NCBI RefSeq assembly: GCF_030954495.1
Contig: NZ_JAVHUW010000020.1
Span: 1-49,953 of the forward strand
Length of the DNA stretch: 49,953 nucleotides
Direction of reading: 5' to 3'
From: Candidatus Desulfosporosinus nitrosoreducens
Lineage (GTDB): Bacteria > Bacillota > Desulfitobacteriia > Desulfitobacteriales > Desulfitobacteriaceae
A program made the position numbers and the translations under genes. Below the pieces are notes generated by a model that ran no database searches, was not told the DNA's origin, and worked only from the letters and a program-made list of their open reading frames with translations. This document shows positions 8,011-17,215 of the stretch, one piece after another (position 1 is the stretch's first letter; the number at the start of each line of letters is the position of its first letter).

Positions 8011-8592
8011 ATGGAATTGCGGGTTGAAGAGGTGATGAGTCTGGCGACGCATATGCTTTCCGCACCGAGATTGGAACATACGTTAGGTGTTGCCGATTAT
8101 GCTGAAAAATTAGCCAAGCGGCATGGTGTTGATCCGGTCAAAGCGCGTTGTGCAGGACTGGCCCATGATTTAGCGAAGGAACTGCCGGTTAAAGAGCAAT
8201 TAGGTTTAGCCCGGCTCTGGAATTTATTCGAATATCCGGAAGATGAACATTATCCCTATGTCTTACACGGACGTCTTTCAGCTTACTGGCTGGAGCATTA
8301 TTTTAGAGTCGATGATAAAGACCTGCTGGCAGCCATTGCCAGTCATACTTTAGGCAGACCGGGAATGTCTCGTTTAGAGATGTTGATTTATAGCGCTGAT
8401 TTGACAGAACCTACCCGTACTTTTCCCGAAGTAGACAAGTTGCGACAATCCTTGTATGATGATCTAGACAGAGGTACGTTAGACTGCATTGAAGGCACTT
8501 TGCTATATCTAAGAGATAGTAATCATCCCATTCATCCTTTAACGCAACTAGCTTATGATGATTTTAAAAGGAGGCTAACTTTTGGAACTTGA
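8011..8592 (+). CDS. yqeK: HD-domain bis(5'-nucleosyl)tetraphosphatase YqeK
   Basis: The 193-residue HD-domain protein matches YqeK, a metal-dependent hydrolase that in Firmicutes splits Ap4A symmetrically into two ADP. The HD signature is visible: H23 (EHTLGVADYA) and H52-D53 (GLAHDLAKELP), with later SHTLGRPGMS and IYSADLTEP segments. The ATG at 8011 follows GGGGGAG. Its 3' end overlaps rsfS by 11 bases, so the two are cotranslated, as in other Firmicutes. The usual LytR-type gene sometimes placed between them is absent. Confidence 0.9.
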   Translation: MELRVEEVMSLATHMLSAPRLEHTLGVADYAEKLAKRHGVDPVKARCAGLAHDLAKELPVKEQLGLARLWNLFEYPEDEHYPYVLHGRLSAYWLEHYFRVDDKDLLAAIASHTLGRPGMSRLEMLIYSADLTEPTRTFPEVDKLRQSLYDDLDRGTLDCIEGTLLYLRDSNHPIHPLTQLAYDDFKRRLTFGT

Positions 8593-8938
8593 TCAAAAAA
8601 TGCTTACTGAGGTTATTCATATTGTCGAAGATAAAAAAGGTGGCGACATTACCTTACTGGATTTGCAAGGCATCTCTATGGTGACGGATTACTGTTTAAT
8701 TGTGACTGGAAATTCAACAACCCAGGTGAAAGCTATCACGAATCATTTGGAGGAGAAATTACCTGAAGTCGGTATTCCGGTTTTACATATTGAAGGATTG
8801 CCGGACGCCAAATGGGTACTTATGGATTGCAGCGGAGATTTGGTAATTCATGTAATGACCCCGGACCAGCGGGAATTCTATCAATTGGAACGCCTTTGGA
8901 AGGATGCTCAGGTTATTTCATTTGCCGGCTTAAGCTAA
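8582..8938 (+). CDS. rsfS: Ribosomal silencing factor RsfS
   Basis: RsfS binds ribosomal protein L14 on the 50S subunit and blocks subunit joining when nutrients are scarce. The 118-residue protein has the family fold and motifs VTDYCLIVTGNSTTQVKAI, EGLPDAKWVLMDCSGDLVIHVM and the terminal region around FYQLERLW. The start is TTG 8582, within the end of yqeK, with GGAGG at 8570-8574. After its stop a 517-base leader leads to leuS. Confidence 0.93.
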   Translation: MELDQKMLTEVIHIVEDKKGGDITLLDLQGISMVTDYCLIVTGNSTTQVKAITNHLEEKLPEVGIPVLHIEGLPDAKWVLMDCSGDLVIHVMTPDQREFYQLERLWKDAQVISFAGLS

Positions 8939-8969
8939 CGGATTTAAAGGATCAGGCAAGTGGAACGCA

Positions 8970-8998
8970 TTGTTTGTAATAAAGAACGCTTTTATATT
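8970..8998 (+). promoter_or_regulatory. Candidate promoter of leuS leader
   Basis: TTGTTT (8970-8975) and TATATT (8993-8998) have a 17-base spacer and lie about 60 bases before the T-box stem I. A second -10-like TATTATACA near 9037 is an alternative. Confidence 0.35.
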
Positions 8999-9060
8999 AA
9001 AATTAAAATGAAGAGATAAACTACTAAAATCAGAGCTATTATACAGTAAAGTCATGATAG

Positions 9061-9262
9061 GGAGTAGTACTGAAGAATCTTAGGAAGAGAGTCGGCGGTT
9101 GGTGCAAGCCGTTTTGCAAGGGACTTTAGGAACTCGCCCTGGAGCTATGTTCAGGTTGCAATGGACATCGGTGCGAGCCGTTAAAATCGTTAAAACGCCA
9201 GTAGAAATTTGGGTGGTATCACGGGAGCAAACCTCTCGTCCCTTGGGACGGGGGGATTTTTG
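9061..9262 (+). promoter_or_regulatory. T-box leader of leuS (tRNA-Leu sensing)
   Basis: The leader shows a T-box stem I (from about 9080, GAGAG then GGTGCAAGCC) with a likely specifier codon CTC (Leu) at 9133-9135, followed by purine and CCCTGGAGC as in other T-boxes. The T-box bulge region is GGGTGGTATCACGG (9211-9224). Its TGGT complements the ACCA end of tRNA-Leu (discriminator A). An antiterminator can form between ACGGGAG and CTCTCGT; the competing terminator is CGTCCC-TTG-GGGACG followed by GGGATTTTT. Uncharged tRNA-Leu should allow readthrough into leuS. The T-box core departs from the usual ACCGCGG at two bases. Confidence 0.88.
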
Positions 9263-9267
9263 GTACT

Positions 9268-9346
9268 GTCAGGAAGTATAACCTTTGGTTGCATACTTTC
9301 TTCCAGCGTAAAGGCAACGAGGCGGCCGTCAAGTTTCCTTCGTGCT
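9268..9346 (+). repeat. Dispersed stem-loop repeat, copy A
   Basis: This copy begins GTCAGGAAGTAT. AGGAAGTAT pairs with ATACTTTCT (one wobble), with an inner AACC/GGTT helix. The tail contains GGCAACGAGGCGGCCGTC and AAGTTTCCTTCG. It aligns with copies B and C. It lies between the leuS T-box terminator and the leuS start, the most diverged of the three. Confidence 0.55.
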
Positions 9347-9455
9347 GTTATATATCACTTTTCATAACTTCCTAAAGTGATAACCAGAGAGTGGAAGTTT
9401 GTATAGAGAGACAGACAAAAGGTGAGTTTTTCTTGATTATAAGGGGGAAAGGTCA

Positions 9456-11960
9456 GTGCAAGAGAAGTATTCGTTTACAGAGATTGAACCAAAGTGGCAG
9501 AAGAAATGGATAGAAGAAAAATCTTATAAAACTGAAGAAAATTCCAGTAAGCCAAAATATTATGCTTTGGCTATGTTTCCTTATCCGTCCGGAGATTTGC
9601 ATATGGGACATGTGCGAAACTATTCTATTGCAGATGTTATTGCTCGTTTTAAGCGGATGCAGGGATTTAATGTTCTGCACCCAATCGGTTGGGATTCTTT
9701 CGGCCTGCCCGCGGAAAATGCGGCGATTAAACATCAGACGCCCCCGGCGGATTGGACCTGGAAAAATATTTCAAATATGCAGCGCCAGCTTAAAGGGATG
9801 GGACTTTCCTATGATTGGGATCGGGAAGTGGCGACTTGCCATCCCGGTTATTACAAGTGGACACAGTGGATGTTTTTAGAGTTCTATAAACACGGGTTAG
9901 TTTATAAGAAAAAGGCCGCTGTTAACTGGTGCCCGTCTTGCAGTACAGTTTTAGCGAATGAGCAAGTCGTGGACGGAGCATGCGAACGCTGTGATACTCT
10001 TGTGACCAAGAAAAACCTGGAACAGTGGTTTTTTAAAATTACAGACTATGCTGAGACGTTGCTGAGAGACTTGGATGAACTGCCGGGTTGGCCTGAAAAG
10101 GTAAAAACGATGCAGCGGAATTGGGTTGGCCGCTCGGAAGGGGCCGAAGTTAAATTTTCCTTGGAAGAGCGCCCGGAAAAGATCTCGGTCTACACCACCC
10201 GAGTTGATACGCTTTTTGGAGTAAGCTATGTCGTTTTAGCCCCGGAACATCCTCTCGTACTGGAATTAGTACGAGGGACAGAGTATGAGGCAGATGTACG
10301 GGCTTTCATTGAAAAAATGAATGGGCTTAATGAAATTGCCCGTACTTCGACGGAAGCTGAAAAGGAAGGCTTGTTCATAGGAGCTTACTGTCTTAACCCT
10401 TTAAGCGGGAAAAAACTGCCGATTTGGATCGCTAATTATGTTTTGCTGGAATATGGAACCGGTGCGGTCATGGGGGTTCCGGCGCACGACGAGCGGGACT
10501 TTGAGTTTGCGACGAAATATAATTTGGAGATTAATACGGTCATTGTACCTTTTGAGAGCTTGCCTGAGGAGAAAGACCAGCCGCTCAAAGCAGCTTATAC
10601 AAATGCGGGCGTTTTAGTGAATTCAGGTTCTTTTGACGGACTGGACAGTGAGGAAGGCTGGGAAAGAATCGCAGACGAAGTGGAGCGCCGCGGTGTGGGA
10701 GAGCGCAAGGTCAATTTCCGTTTGCGCGATTGGCTTATTTCCCGGCAACGTTATTGGGGAGCGCCTATTCCTATGGTTTATTGCGAAGCTTGCGGTACGG
10801 TGCCCGTCCCGGAAGAGCAGCTGCCTGTAATGCTTCCTGCGGATGTCGTGTTTAAATCCGGAGAAAATCCTTTAACCACTTCACGCTCCTTTATGGAAAC
10901 AACCTGTCCGAAGTGTGGCGGGGCCGCTCGGCGAGAAACGGATACTATGGACACTTTTGCCTGTTCTTCATGGTATTTCCTCAGATATACAGATCCCCGC
11001 AATACGGAAGAGCCTTTTACTAAATCCGCGGCGGATCAGTGGATGAATGTTGACCAGTATGTCGGCGGGGTTGAACATGCTATCCTGCACCTGCTGTACG
11101 CACGCTTTTTTACCAAAGCGCTGCGGGACTTTGGCTATTTGAAAGCGAATGAACCTTTTCAGAATTTATTGACCCAAGGTATGGTCTGTATGGACGGCTC
11201 CAAAATGTCCAAGTCTAAGGGAAACATCGTCAGCCCTGAGGCAATTATCGGGAAATATGGAGCTGATACGGCAAGGCTGTTTATTCTTTTTGCAGCTCCG
11301 CCGGAAAGAGACCTGGAGTGGAGTGATCAGGGAGTTGAAGGTTGTTATCGTTTCCTTAACCGTGTCTGGCGCTTGGTTGTCCAGTACGAGCCTCTTATCA
11401 AGGAGACAAGGAAGCTTGCTGCGGACGGATCTGAGCAGGAAAGAGCATGGAAGGACTTAGACTCGGCAGGGAAGGAAATGCGCCGTCAAACTCATATAGC
11501 GATTCAAAGAGTGACCCAGGATGTGGGGACGCGTTATAATTTCAACACGGCGATCAGTACAATTATGGAATGGGTAAACGCACTGTATCTTTACAAAGAA
11601 CAACCGAATGCCGACGCTTTAGTCGGCAGAGAGGCGGTCGAGGGGATTCTGATACTTTTGGCTCCGTTTGCTCCGCATATTACGGAGGAGCTTTGGCAGG
11701 AAATCGGGCATACGGACAGTATTCATGAACAGATCTGGCCGAAAGTGGACGAAACAGCACTTGTTCAGGATGAAGTGACGGTTGTGCTTCAAGTGAATGG
11801 AAAGGTACGTGATCGGATTCAAGTCGCCGCTGAAATTTCCGCGGCTGAGCTGGAGAAGATTGTCGTTTCCCAGCCGAAGGTTCTGGAATGGACACAGGGA
11901 AAGAACATTGTTAAGGTGATTACCGTTCCGGGAAAATTGGTGAATTTGGTAGTGAAGTAG
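9456..11960 (+). CDS. leuS: Leucyl-tRNA synthetase
   Basis: This class I synthetase attaches leucine to tRNA-Leu. The 834-residue length is typical. The HIGH-type motif is HMGH at 49-52 ([12 protein letters not shown]), the KMSKS motif is at about 583-587, and the editing (CP1) domain shows TTRVDTLFG and [16 protein letters not shown] zinc-type cluster is present near [14 protein letters not shown]. The GTG start at 9456 follows AAGGGGGAAAGG. Expression should be under T-box control from the leader upstream. Two terminators follow, so it is a single-gene unit inserted between rsfS and the comE genes. Confidence 0.96.
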   Translation: MQEKYSFTEIEPKWQKKWIEEKSYKTEENSSKPKYYALAMFPYPSGDLHMGHVRNYSIADVIARFKRMQGFNVLHPIGWDSFGLPAENAAIKHQTPPADWTWKNISNMQRQLKGMGLSYDWDREVATCHPGYYKWTQWMFLEFYKHGLVYKKKAAVNWCPSCSTVLANEQVVDGACERCDTLVTKKNLEQWFFKITDYAETLLRDLDELPGWPEKVKTMQRNWVGRSEGAEVKFSLEERPEKISVYTTRVDTLFGVSYVVLAPEHPLVLELVRGTEYEADVRAFIEKMNGLNEIARTSTEAEKEGLFIGAYCLNPLSGKKLPIWIANYVLLEYGTGAVMGVPAHDERDFEFATKYNLEINTVIVPFESLPEEKDQPLKAAYTNAGVLVNSGSFDGLDSEEGWERIADEVERRGVGERKVNFRLRDWLISRQRYWGAPIPMVYCEACGTVPVPEEQLPVMLPADVVFKSGENPLTTSRSFMETTCPKCGGAARRETDTMDTFACSSWYFLRYTDPRNTEEPFTKSAADQWMNVDQYVGGVEHAILHLLYARFFTKALRDFGYLKANEPFQNLLTQGMVCMDGSKMSKSKGNIVSPEAIIGKYGADTARLFILFAAPPERDLEWSDQGVEGCYRFLNRVWRLVVQYEPLIKETRKLAADGSEQERAWKDLDSAGKEMRRQTHIAIQRVTQDVGTRYNFNTAISTIMEWVNALYLYKEQPNADALVGREAVEGILILLAPFAPHITEELWQEIGHTDSIHEQIWPKVDETALVQDEVTVVLQVNGKVRDRIQVAAEISAAELEKIVVSQPKVLEWTQGKNIVKVITVPGKLVNLVVK

Positions 11961-12010
11961 GGGGACTTGGGTCAGGATGACGTTAAAGTATAAATTATAG
12001 ATTGCTTGGG

Positions 12011-12040
12011 AGACGGCACATTTCATGTGTGCCGTCTTGT
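12011..12040 (+). terminator. Terminator after leuS
   Basis: AGACGGCACA (12011-12020) pairs perfectly with TGTGCCGTCT (12028-12037), followed by TGTTTT. Confidence 0.75.
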
Positions 12041-12050
12041 TTTGGGGATT

Positions 12051-12079
12051 GTCATGCTCATAAGGGCATGGCTTTTTTT
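12051..12079 (+). terminator. Second, tandem terminator
   Basis: GTCATGC (12051-12057) pairs with GCATGGC (12066-12072) and is followed directly by seven T (12073-12079). Confidence 0.65.
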
Positions 12080-12225
12080 GTTGAGACTTGTCAGGTTGGT
12101 TATGGTTAGTTCGTTATGAAAATATAGTTTAAGTAGGATTGGTATGGCTATCCCAGGTTGCAGAGAAGAAAATTGGAAGGTCATGGAATATAATATTAAA
12201 AGAGCGGCAAAAGGAAGTGTTATTT

Positions 12226-13551
12226 TTGCAAAAAGTCTATGTGCTCGATTCCAGCGTGTTGCTGCATGATCCTAAGGCAGTCTTTCAGTTCCAGGATAAT
12301 GACGTTATTATTCCTTTTGTGGTTTTGGAGGAAATAGAAAGTAAGAAACGTCTTCAAGATAATGTTGGTCAAGCGGCGCGGGAGGCAATTCGAAACCTTG
12401 ACAAACTGCGGAATAACGGGCAGCTTTCACAAGGCGTTAATTTGCCCGGCGGCGGTAAAATGCGCATTGAGCTCAATCATTACTCCAAGGGAATCCTGCC
12501 TGTTAATTCGGATATGAGTATGGGGGACAACCGAATTTTGGCGGTTTCTTTAAGTCTGGCACGTGAAGAAGAACGGACGGTGATATTAGTCACTAAAGAT
12601 ATTGCCATGCGAGTTAAAGCGGATGCTTTGGGGATCTTGACGGAGGACTACTACAATGACAAAGTAAGTTTGCCTGAGATCAAGGATGAGATTTTAACGT
12701 TGAAGCTTGAAGACGACGAGGTGGCTCAGCTTTATCAGCAAAACGCCATTGATTGGAGGGAATCATTGCCTCCCAATAACTGTTTTAGAACGGTCTTGAG
12801 TGACCATTGTGTTCTTCCTCTTGTTTCGTCGCCTGATGGGCATAAATTAATTTATTGCCTGGGGCAGGGCCGGGCTTCCTGGGATATTCGGCCCAAAAAT
12901 ATCGAACAATCCTGGGCCTTGGAAATGCTTCACAATCCGGAGATTAAGCTGGTTAATCTAATGGGGCCGGCAGGCACGGGAAAGACCCTCCTGGCCTTAG
13001 CCAGCGGCTTAGAACAGACGGTTCACGATGAACTATATTTACGAATGCTTTGCGCGCGCCCGATTATTCCTTTTGGCAAGGACATTGGCTTTCTTCCCGG
13101 AGAAAAGGAACAAAAAGTACGCCCGTATATGCAGCCTATTTATGATAATCTGGAATATTTGTTAAGAGCCCGCAAAGAGAAGGACCGTGAGAGAAGCGGC
13201 GAGTCGATCGTAGAGAGCGCTATTGATCTGCTTGTTAAGAAAAAGCAATTAGAAATTGAGGTTCTCACCTATATACGGGGGCGCAGCATTCCCCATCGAT
13301 ACCTGATAATTGATGAAGCGCAGAATCTTACAGCTCACGAAGTTAAGACGATAATAACCCGTGCCGGAGAAGGAACTAAAATTGTTCTTTGCGGGGATAC
13401 GGACCAGATTGATCACCCCTATCTGGATAAAGAAAGCAATGGTCTGGCGTATATTGCTTCCCGGCTTAAAGGGCAATCTTTCTATGGGCAAGTTCGCTTG
13501 ATCCATGGAGAGCGGAGTGACCTTGCGACGCGGGCGGCAAATTTGTTGTAG
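12226..13551 (+). CDS. PIN domain-PhoH family ATPase (YlaK-like)
   Basis: The 441-residue protein joins an N-terminal PIN nuclease domain (about 1-135; VYVLDSSVLLHDP with its first acidic residue, then MGDNRILAVSL) to a C-terminal PhoH-type RNA helicase-like ATPase. Walker A is GPAGTGKT at 247-254 and Walker B YLIIDEAQN at about 358-366. PIN-PhoH proteins are thought to cleave and unwind RNA. I chose TTG 12226 because AAGGAAG lies eight bases upstream and the product then starts like other YlaK proteins; an upstream TTG at 12139 would add 29 unlikely residues. It is flanked by terminators and forms its own unit. No canonical phoH occurs between yqfD and yqfF later in the window. Confidence 0.9.
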   Translation: MQKVYVLDSSVLLHDPKAVFQFQDNDVIIPFVVLEEIESKKRLQDNVGQAAREAIRNLDKLRNNGQLSQGVNLPGGGKMRIELNHYSKGILPVNSDMSMGDNRILAVSLSLAREEERTVILVTKDIAMRVKADALGILTEDYYNDKVSLPEIKDEILTLKLEDDEVAQLYQQNAIDWRESLPPNNCFRTVLSDHCVLPLVSSPDGHKLIYCLGQGRASWDIRPKNIEQSWALEMLHNPEIKLVNLMGPAGTGKTLLALASGLEQTVHDELYLRMLCARPIIPFGKDIGFLPGEKEQKVRPYMQPIYDNLEYLLRARKEKDRERSGESIVESAIDLLVKKKQLEIEVLTYIRGRSIPHRYLIIDEAQNLTAHEVKTIITRAGEGTKIVLCGDTDQIDHPYLDKESNGLAYIASRLKGQSFYGQVRLIHGERSDLATRAANLL

Positions 13552-13567
13552 GCGGAAGAGCGGACGT

Positions 13568-13609
13568 CGCCGGTTGCCCGGCTGCCATGGCAGTCGCGAA
13601 CAGCCGGCG
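13568..13609. repeat. GC-rich imperfect palindrome after PIN-PhoH gene
   Basis: CGCCGGTTG (13568-13576) pairs with CAGCCGGCG (13601-13609) with one wobble, and a nested GCTGCC/GGCAGT palindrome lies inside. No T tract follows. The rest of the 280-base gap to comEA shows nothing recognisable. Confidence 0.45.
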
Positions 13610-13833
13610 GACGGTCAAGATAGCTGAGTGTTTTCGGACGTTCCTTGAAATTACCTTATCCGACAGGATTAACGATATTTCACAGCAGGAAAAGGTGAGA
13701 ATGAAACGAAATCAAGATAACAGCAGAACAGCGGCTTGGGATAGCGAAGGTTGAATAACGGCAGGATAATCTGACGATTGGTTTCCGCAAATTAGTCTTG
13801 AAAAGAGCGGTAAGGATATGGGGGTATCTGCGT

Positions 13834-14490
13834 ATGGACCGTAAGCTGCGCTATGTATGGTGGTTTGTTTTGGTTGGACTTGTGGTTTTTGCCATATGGA
13901 AGCTCTTTTTACCGCATGGTTCCAATGCTTACCTGCAAAAGACTGCCGTAAGCCGGGAAATTGTAGTTTACGTTGCCGGAGCGGTGGAGTCGCCCGGGCT
14001 TGTTCATTTACCCTTGGATGCCCGTTTAGACGATGCTTTGAAGCAGATACACCCTTTAGCCGAGGCTAATTTAGAGAGCATGAATCCTGCCGAAAAACTC
14101 AAAGACGGGCAAAAAGTTACCGTCCCTTACAAGCCTCTTCCCACCGCCTCAGGGACTCTGTCTGCCGAAAACCAGACGCCGGGAGTTGGCAGTGGCTCCG
14201 GGAATAATTCCGGTTCGGCAAATGGAGCGAATCCCGCTACGGCCGGCATTGCTTCATTAAGTGCCGGAAGCGTTAATCCCGTATCCGCTGAGGGAAAGAT
14301 CAACATAAATACCGCCGGGCCGGCTGACTTGGACAAGCTTCCTGGTGTTGGGCCGTCGCTGGCAGGACGGATAATTCAATACCGGACAGAGCATGGACCC
14401 TTTGCTCAACCTGAAGATCTGAAAAATGTAGCAGGCATTGGAGCCAAAACCTATGAAAAGATGGCTGCGCAAGTGACGGTAGGCCCATGA
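13834..14490 (+). CDS. comEA: Competence protein ComEA
   Basis: ComEA is the membrane-anchored DNA receptor of the natural transformation machinery. With the ATG at 13834 the protein has 218 residues: one membrane helix (about 7-25), an SLBB-type domain beginning VYVAGAVESPG (about 46-56), a Ser/Gly/Ala-rich linker (about 110-150) and paired helix-hairpin-helix DNA-binding motifs (ININTAGPADL, LPGVGP at 169-174 and VAGIGAKT at 199-206). GGGGG lies nine bases before this ATG; the TTG at 13798 has no site. Its stop overlaps the comEC start by four bases (ATGA). comEB, placed between them in B. subtilis, is missing. Confidence 0.93.
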   Translation: MDRKLRYVWWFVLVGLVVFAIWKLFLPHGSNAYLQKTAVSREIVVYVAGAVESPGLVHLPLDARLDDALKQIHPLAEANLESMNPAEKLKDGQKVTVPYKPLPTASGTLSAENQTPGVGSGSGNNSGSANGANPATAGIASLSAGSVNPVSAEGKININTAGPADLDKLPGVGPSLAGRIIQYRTEHGPFAQPEDLKNVAGIGAKTYEKMAAQVTVGP

Positions 14491-17015
14491 AAGATCCCTG
14501 GATCGGACGCTCAGCCTCTCTATTGGGCGGAGGGCTTTGCGGAGCCTTTTTGCCGGAACAACTGCGCGTATGGGTGTTGGGTGTTCTTTTTTTATTAGGG
14601 GTACGCTTGCTTTTTTGGCGGCCCCGTGACTTCTTCGGCAAGGTATACCGGCCGGAGATCTTACTGCTGAGCGCGAGTTTTCTGTTGGGTTTTATGTATG
14701 GAGCCTTTGCGGAGGGTGCGTTGCCGGAACCGCTCACCTTGGACAACGTTGAGATCAGCGGTGTTTTAAAGGATTGGAACCCGGGAGCTGATAAAAGTTT
14801 AGGAATCCTGATGGTTGAGGATGCGGATAGGAAAGATGATGGTCAGAGTAAAACTGGTTATGATCCGCAAGAGCTTGAACGTGAGTTGAAGGGCCAGACC
14901 TACCGTTTAACCGTTTATGCCAATAAATTGGGCCAGATTCCCGGTGAGTGGCAAAGGGTTCAGCCTGGGGATCATCTGCGCTTTTCAGCACGCTTGGAGA
15001 GACCCAAGCCGGTGGGCACGCCAGGCGCTTTTGATCTGCGTTTGTACAATGGCGTGAGAGGGCTGAGCGGAAATCTGACTGTCAAGGGAGATGCTGAATT
15101 TCTTTTAGTTGGCCGGCCAAGCCTGACGTGGAAAATCCGCCAGAAGGTGCGGTCTCGTTTGGCGGCCTGGGACCCGCAAGAAACAGGAGTATTGGAAGGA
15201 ATTCTCTTTGGTGATTCAAGCCGCATTCCGGATGAAGTTCAGGAACGCTACAAGGTGACAGGAGTACTTCACGTTTTTGCGGCTTCAGGGTCGAATGTTG
15301 CTTTTGTCATGGCTCTAGCCTGGATGGTTTTGGTCTTTACGCCGAAACCTGCTCGGATAGGCGGTTCAATCCTGGCGTTGTTTTTCTACGCAGTATTGTG
15401 CGGAGGAAGTGCTCCGGTTGTTCGGGCTACGGTTTTAGGGGTTGCCCTTCTCTTGGGCCGCCTTGGCCGGGGACAAGTGTCTGCGCTGCGTTGGTTGTTT
15501 CTGGCGGGGACAGGACTTTTTATCCTCAATCCTTTGATCATTCGGGACCTTGGCTTTCAGCTCTCCTTTAGTGCTGCTTGGGGACTGGTCGTGTTAACAC
15601 CCTTAATTTTGCAAAAGGCCTGGCTGGGACGGCTGCCGGTGTTTTTACGCTATCCCCTGGCGAGCACGATGGCTGCTCAGCTGGCCACTCTCCCGCTTTT
15701 AATCACAGCCTTTCACCGCTTGTCCCTCATCGGCTTAATCGTCAATGTATTTATTCTCTTCATTTTAGGAAGTGTACTTGAGGTAGGGCTGATTGGAGTC
15801 ATTTCATCCTTTTCCTGGTGGTTGTGTGCGCCGTTTTTCCAGGCAAGTTTATGGCTTTTGACAGCGACGAACGAGATATTAAAGGTCCTGGCCGGTTGCC
15901 CTTACGCAGATGTTTGGGTTATTAACCCGGGTTGGCTTTTTGAGATAGTTTGGTATGGAGGAATAGGTATCATTGTGTGGGGAAAAGAACGACTGCTTTT
16001 CCTCACAAAAGTGAGGCTTCTCTATTTAAAGAGGCGCTTAGAGGCTCTTGCTCCGGGGATAGCGCTGGGGATTGGCGGTGCTCTCCCGCGTCTCAATAAT
16101 GAGGAGAATCCGCGTCATGATTTATGTGGCCTAAACCATTGGTATTGGCGCTTGAGTTGTGTCTTAGTCCTTGTCTTGTTACTTTGGAGCCCGTGGAATT
16201 CTCCGGCCGAGTTGGAAGTGGATTTGATTGATGTCGGACAAGGGGATGCGATTTTAATCCGTACTCCCCAAAAACACGCCATATTGCTTGACGCCGGACC
16301 GCGCAATGAACAGTTTGATGCCGGAGAGCGCATCGTCCTGCCCTATTTGCTGCAAACAGGTATAGGCCATCTGGATGCGGCTCTGATTACTCACGAACAC
16401 CAGGACCACATTGGGGGAATCCGGGCGGTAGTCGGCAATATTCCTACGGATTGGATCGGAGTGCCTGATGTAGGGGAACGCTTAGATAGCGAAGAGTGGA
16501 AAGCAGGTCTTCCTGTGGGCTTAACCAGTAATTCTCCAGAGCTAAAAACTTTGCGGACAGGAGATCGGATCGAGCTGGATTCCGGGGCGTGGCTGGATGT
16601 CTTAGGGCCCCAGCAAGTGTTGCACGACACTCACTCGGACCCTAATAACAATTCTTTGGTGATGAAATTAAATTATTTGGGACAGAATGTATTTCTGACA
16701 GCGGATATGGAGCAGGAGGAAATGGAAGAGCTGGCCGCGGCGGAGGTGGATTTGGAAACCGATGTTTTTAAGGAGCCTCACCACGGGAGCCGGTTTTCTC
16801 TTGACAAACCTTGGCTGGATAGTATACATCCCCGCGCCGTTTTAATCTCTGTGGGCAAAAATACCTTCGGCCATCCTGCCCCGGAGGTTTTGCAATATTG
16901 GGAAGATCGTCACATACCTGTTTACCGCACGGATGAGCAGGGCACTATCAAGGTTTTGTTAAGAGAAGGAGATATGGAAATTATAGCGGGCAGGCCGGAC
17001 ACTCCACGCAGATAA
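14487..17015 (+). CDS. comEC: DNA internalisation competence protein ComEC/Rec2
   Basis: ComEC forms the channel that takes single-stranded DNA across the membrane. The 842-residue protein has the full domain set: N-terminal hydrophobic helices and a DUF4131-type soluble region (about 1-230), the multi-helix Competence domain (about 235-540; VTGVLHVFAASGSNVAF is its signature), and a C-terminal metallo-beta-lactamase-like domain from about 575 with DVGQGDAILI, the metal motif THEHQDHIGG (about 635-644) and EPHHGS. The motif is intact, so the nuclease-type site may be active. It starts inside the last codons of comEA and is translationally coupled to it. Confidence 0.95.
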   Translation: MKDPWIGRSASLLGGGLCGAFLPEQLRVWVLGVLFLLGVRLLFWRPRDFFGKVYRPEILLLSASFLLGFMYGAFAEGALPEPLTLDNVEISGVLKDWNPGADKSLGILMVEDADRKDDGQSKTGYDPQELERELKGQTYRLTVYANKLGQIPGEWQRVQPGDHLRFSARLERPKPVGTPGAFDLRLYNGVRGLSGNLTVKGDAEFLLVGRPSLTWKIRQKVRSRLAAWDPQETGVLEGILFGDSSRIPDEVQERYKVTGVLHVFAASGSNVAFVMALAWMVLVFTPKPARIGGSILALFFYAVLCGGSAPVVRATVLGVALLLGRLGRGQVSALRWLFLAGTGLFILNPLIIRDLGFQLSFSAAWGLVVLTPLILQKAWLGRLPVFLRYPLASTMAAQLATLPLLITAFHRLSLIGLIVNVFILFILGSVLEVGLIGVISSFSWWLCAPFFQASLWLLTATNEILKVLAGCPYADVWVINPGWLFEIVWYGGIGIIVWGKERLLFLTKVRLLYLKRRLEALAPGIALGIGGALPRLNNEENPRHDLCGLNHWYWRLSCVLVLVLLLWSPWNSPAELEVDLIDVGQGDAILIRTPQKHAILLDAGPRNEQFDAGERIVLPYLLQTGIGHLDAALITHEHQDHIGGIRAVVGNIPTDWIGVPDVGERLDSEEWKAGLPVGLTSNSPELKTLRTGDRIELDSGAWLDVLGPQQVLHDTHSDPNNNSLVMKLNYLGQNVFLTADMEQEEMEELAAAEVDLETDVFKEPHHGSRFSLDKPWLDSIHPRAVLISVGKNTFGHPAPEVLQYWEDRHIPVYRTDEQGTIKVLLREGDMEIIAGRPDTPRR

Positions 17016-17101
17016 TTTATTTAAAGTTACATTATTATGTATAAAAAGGAAATATTGGGCAACACTAGCAAGGAACATCTCTTTTCTCCTCCTCTTTCTT
17101 T

Positions 17102-17139
17102 GCCCCTTCACGGTCCGATGATCGTGGAGGGCTTTTTTT
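17102..17139 (+). terminator. Terminator after comEC
   Basis: CCCTTCACG (17104-17112) pairs with CGTGGAGGG (17123-17131, one wobble), followed by C and seven T (17133-17139). Confidence 0.75.
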
Positions 17140-17215
17140 ATTTCAAGATTCTCTGGCAGTATAATCTGGCTTTTTTTAGATGCCTCTATTAAAATGAGCA
17201 AAGGGGGTGGATTTA

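Noticed and set aside
9099..9281. Open frame of 60 codons in the leuS leader
   Set aside because: It lies within the T-box and its terminator, has no ribosome binding site, and its codons follow the RNA structure rather than a protein.
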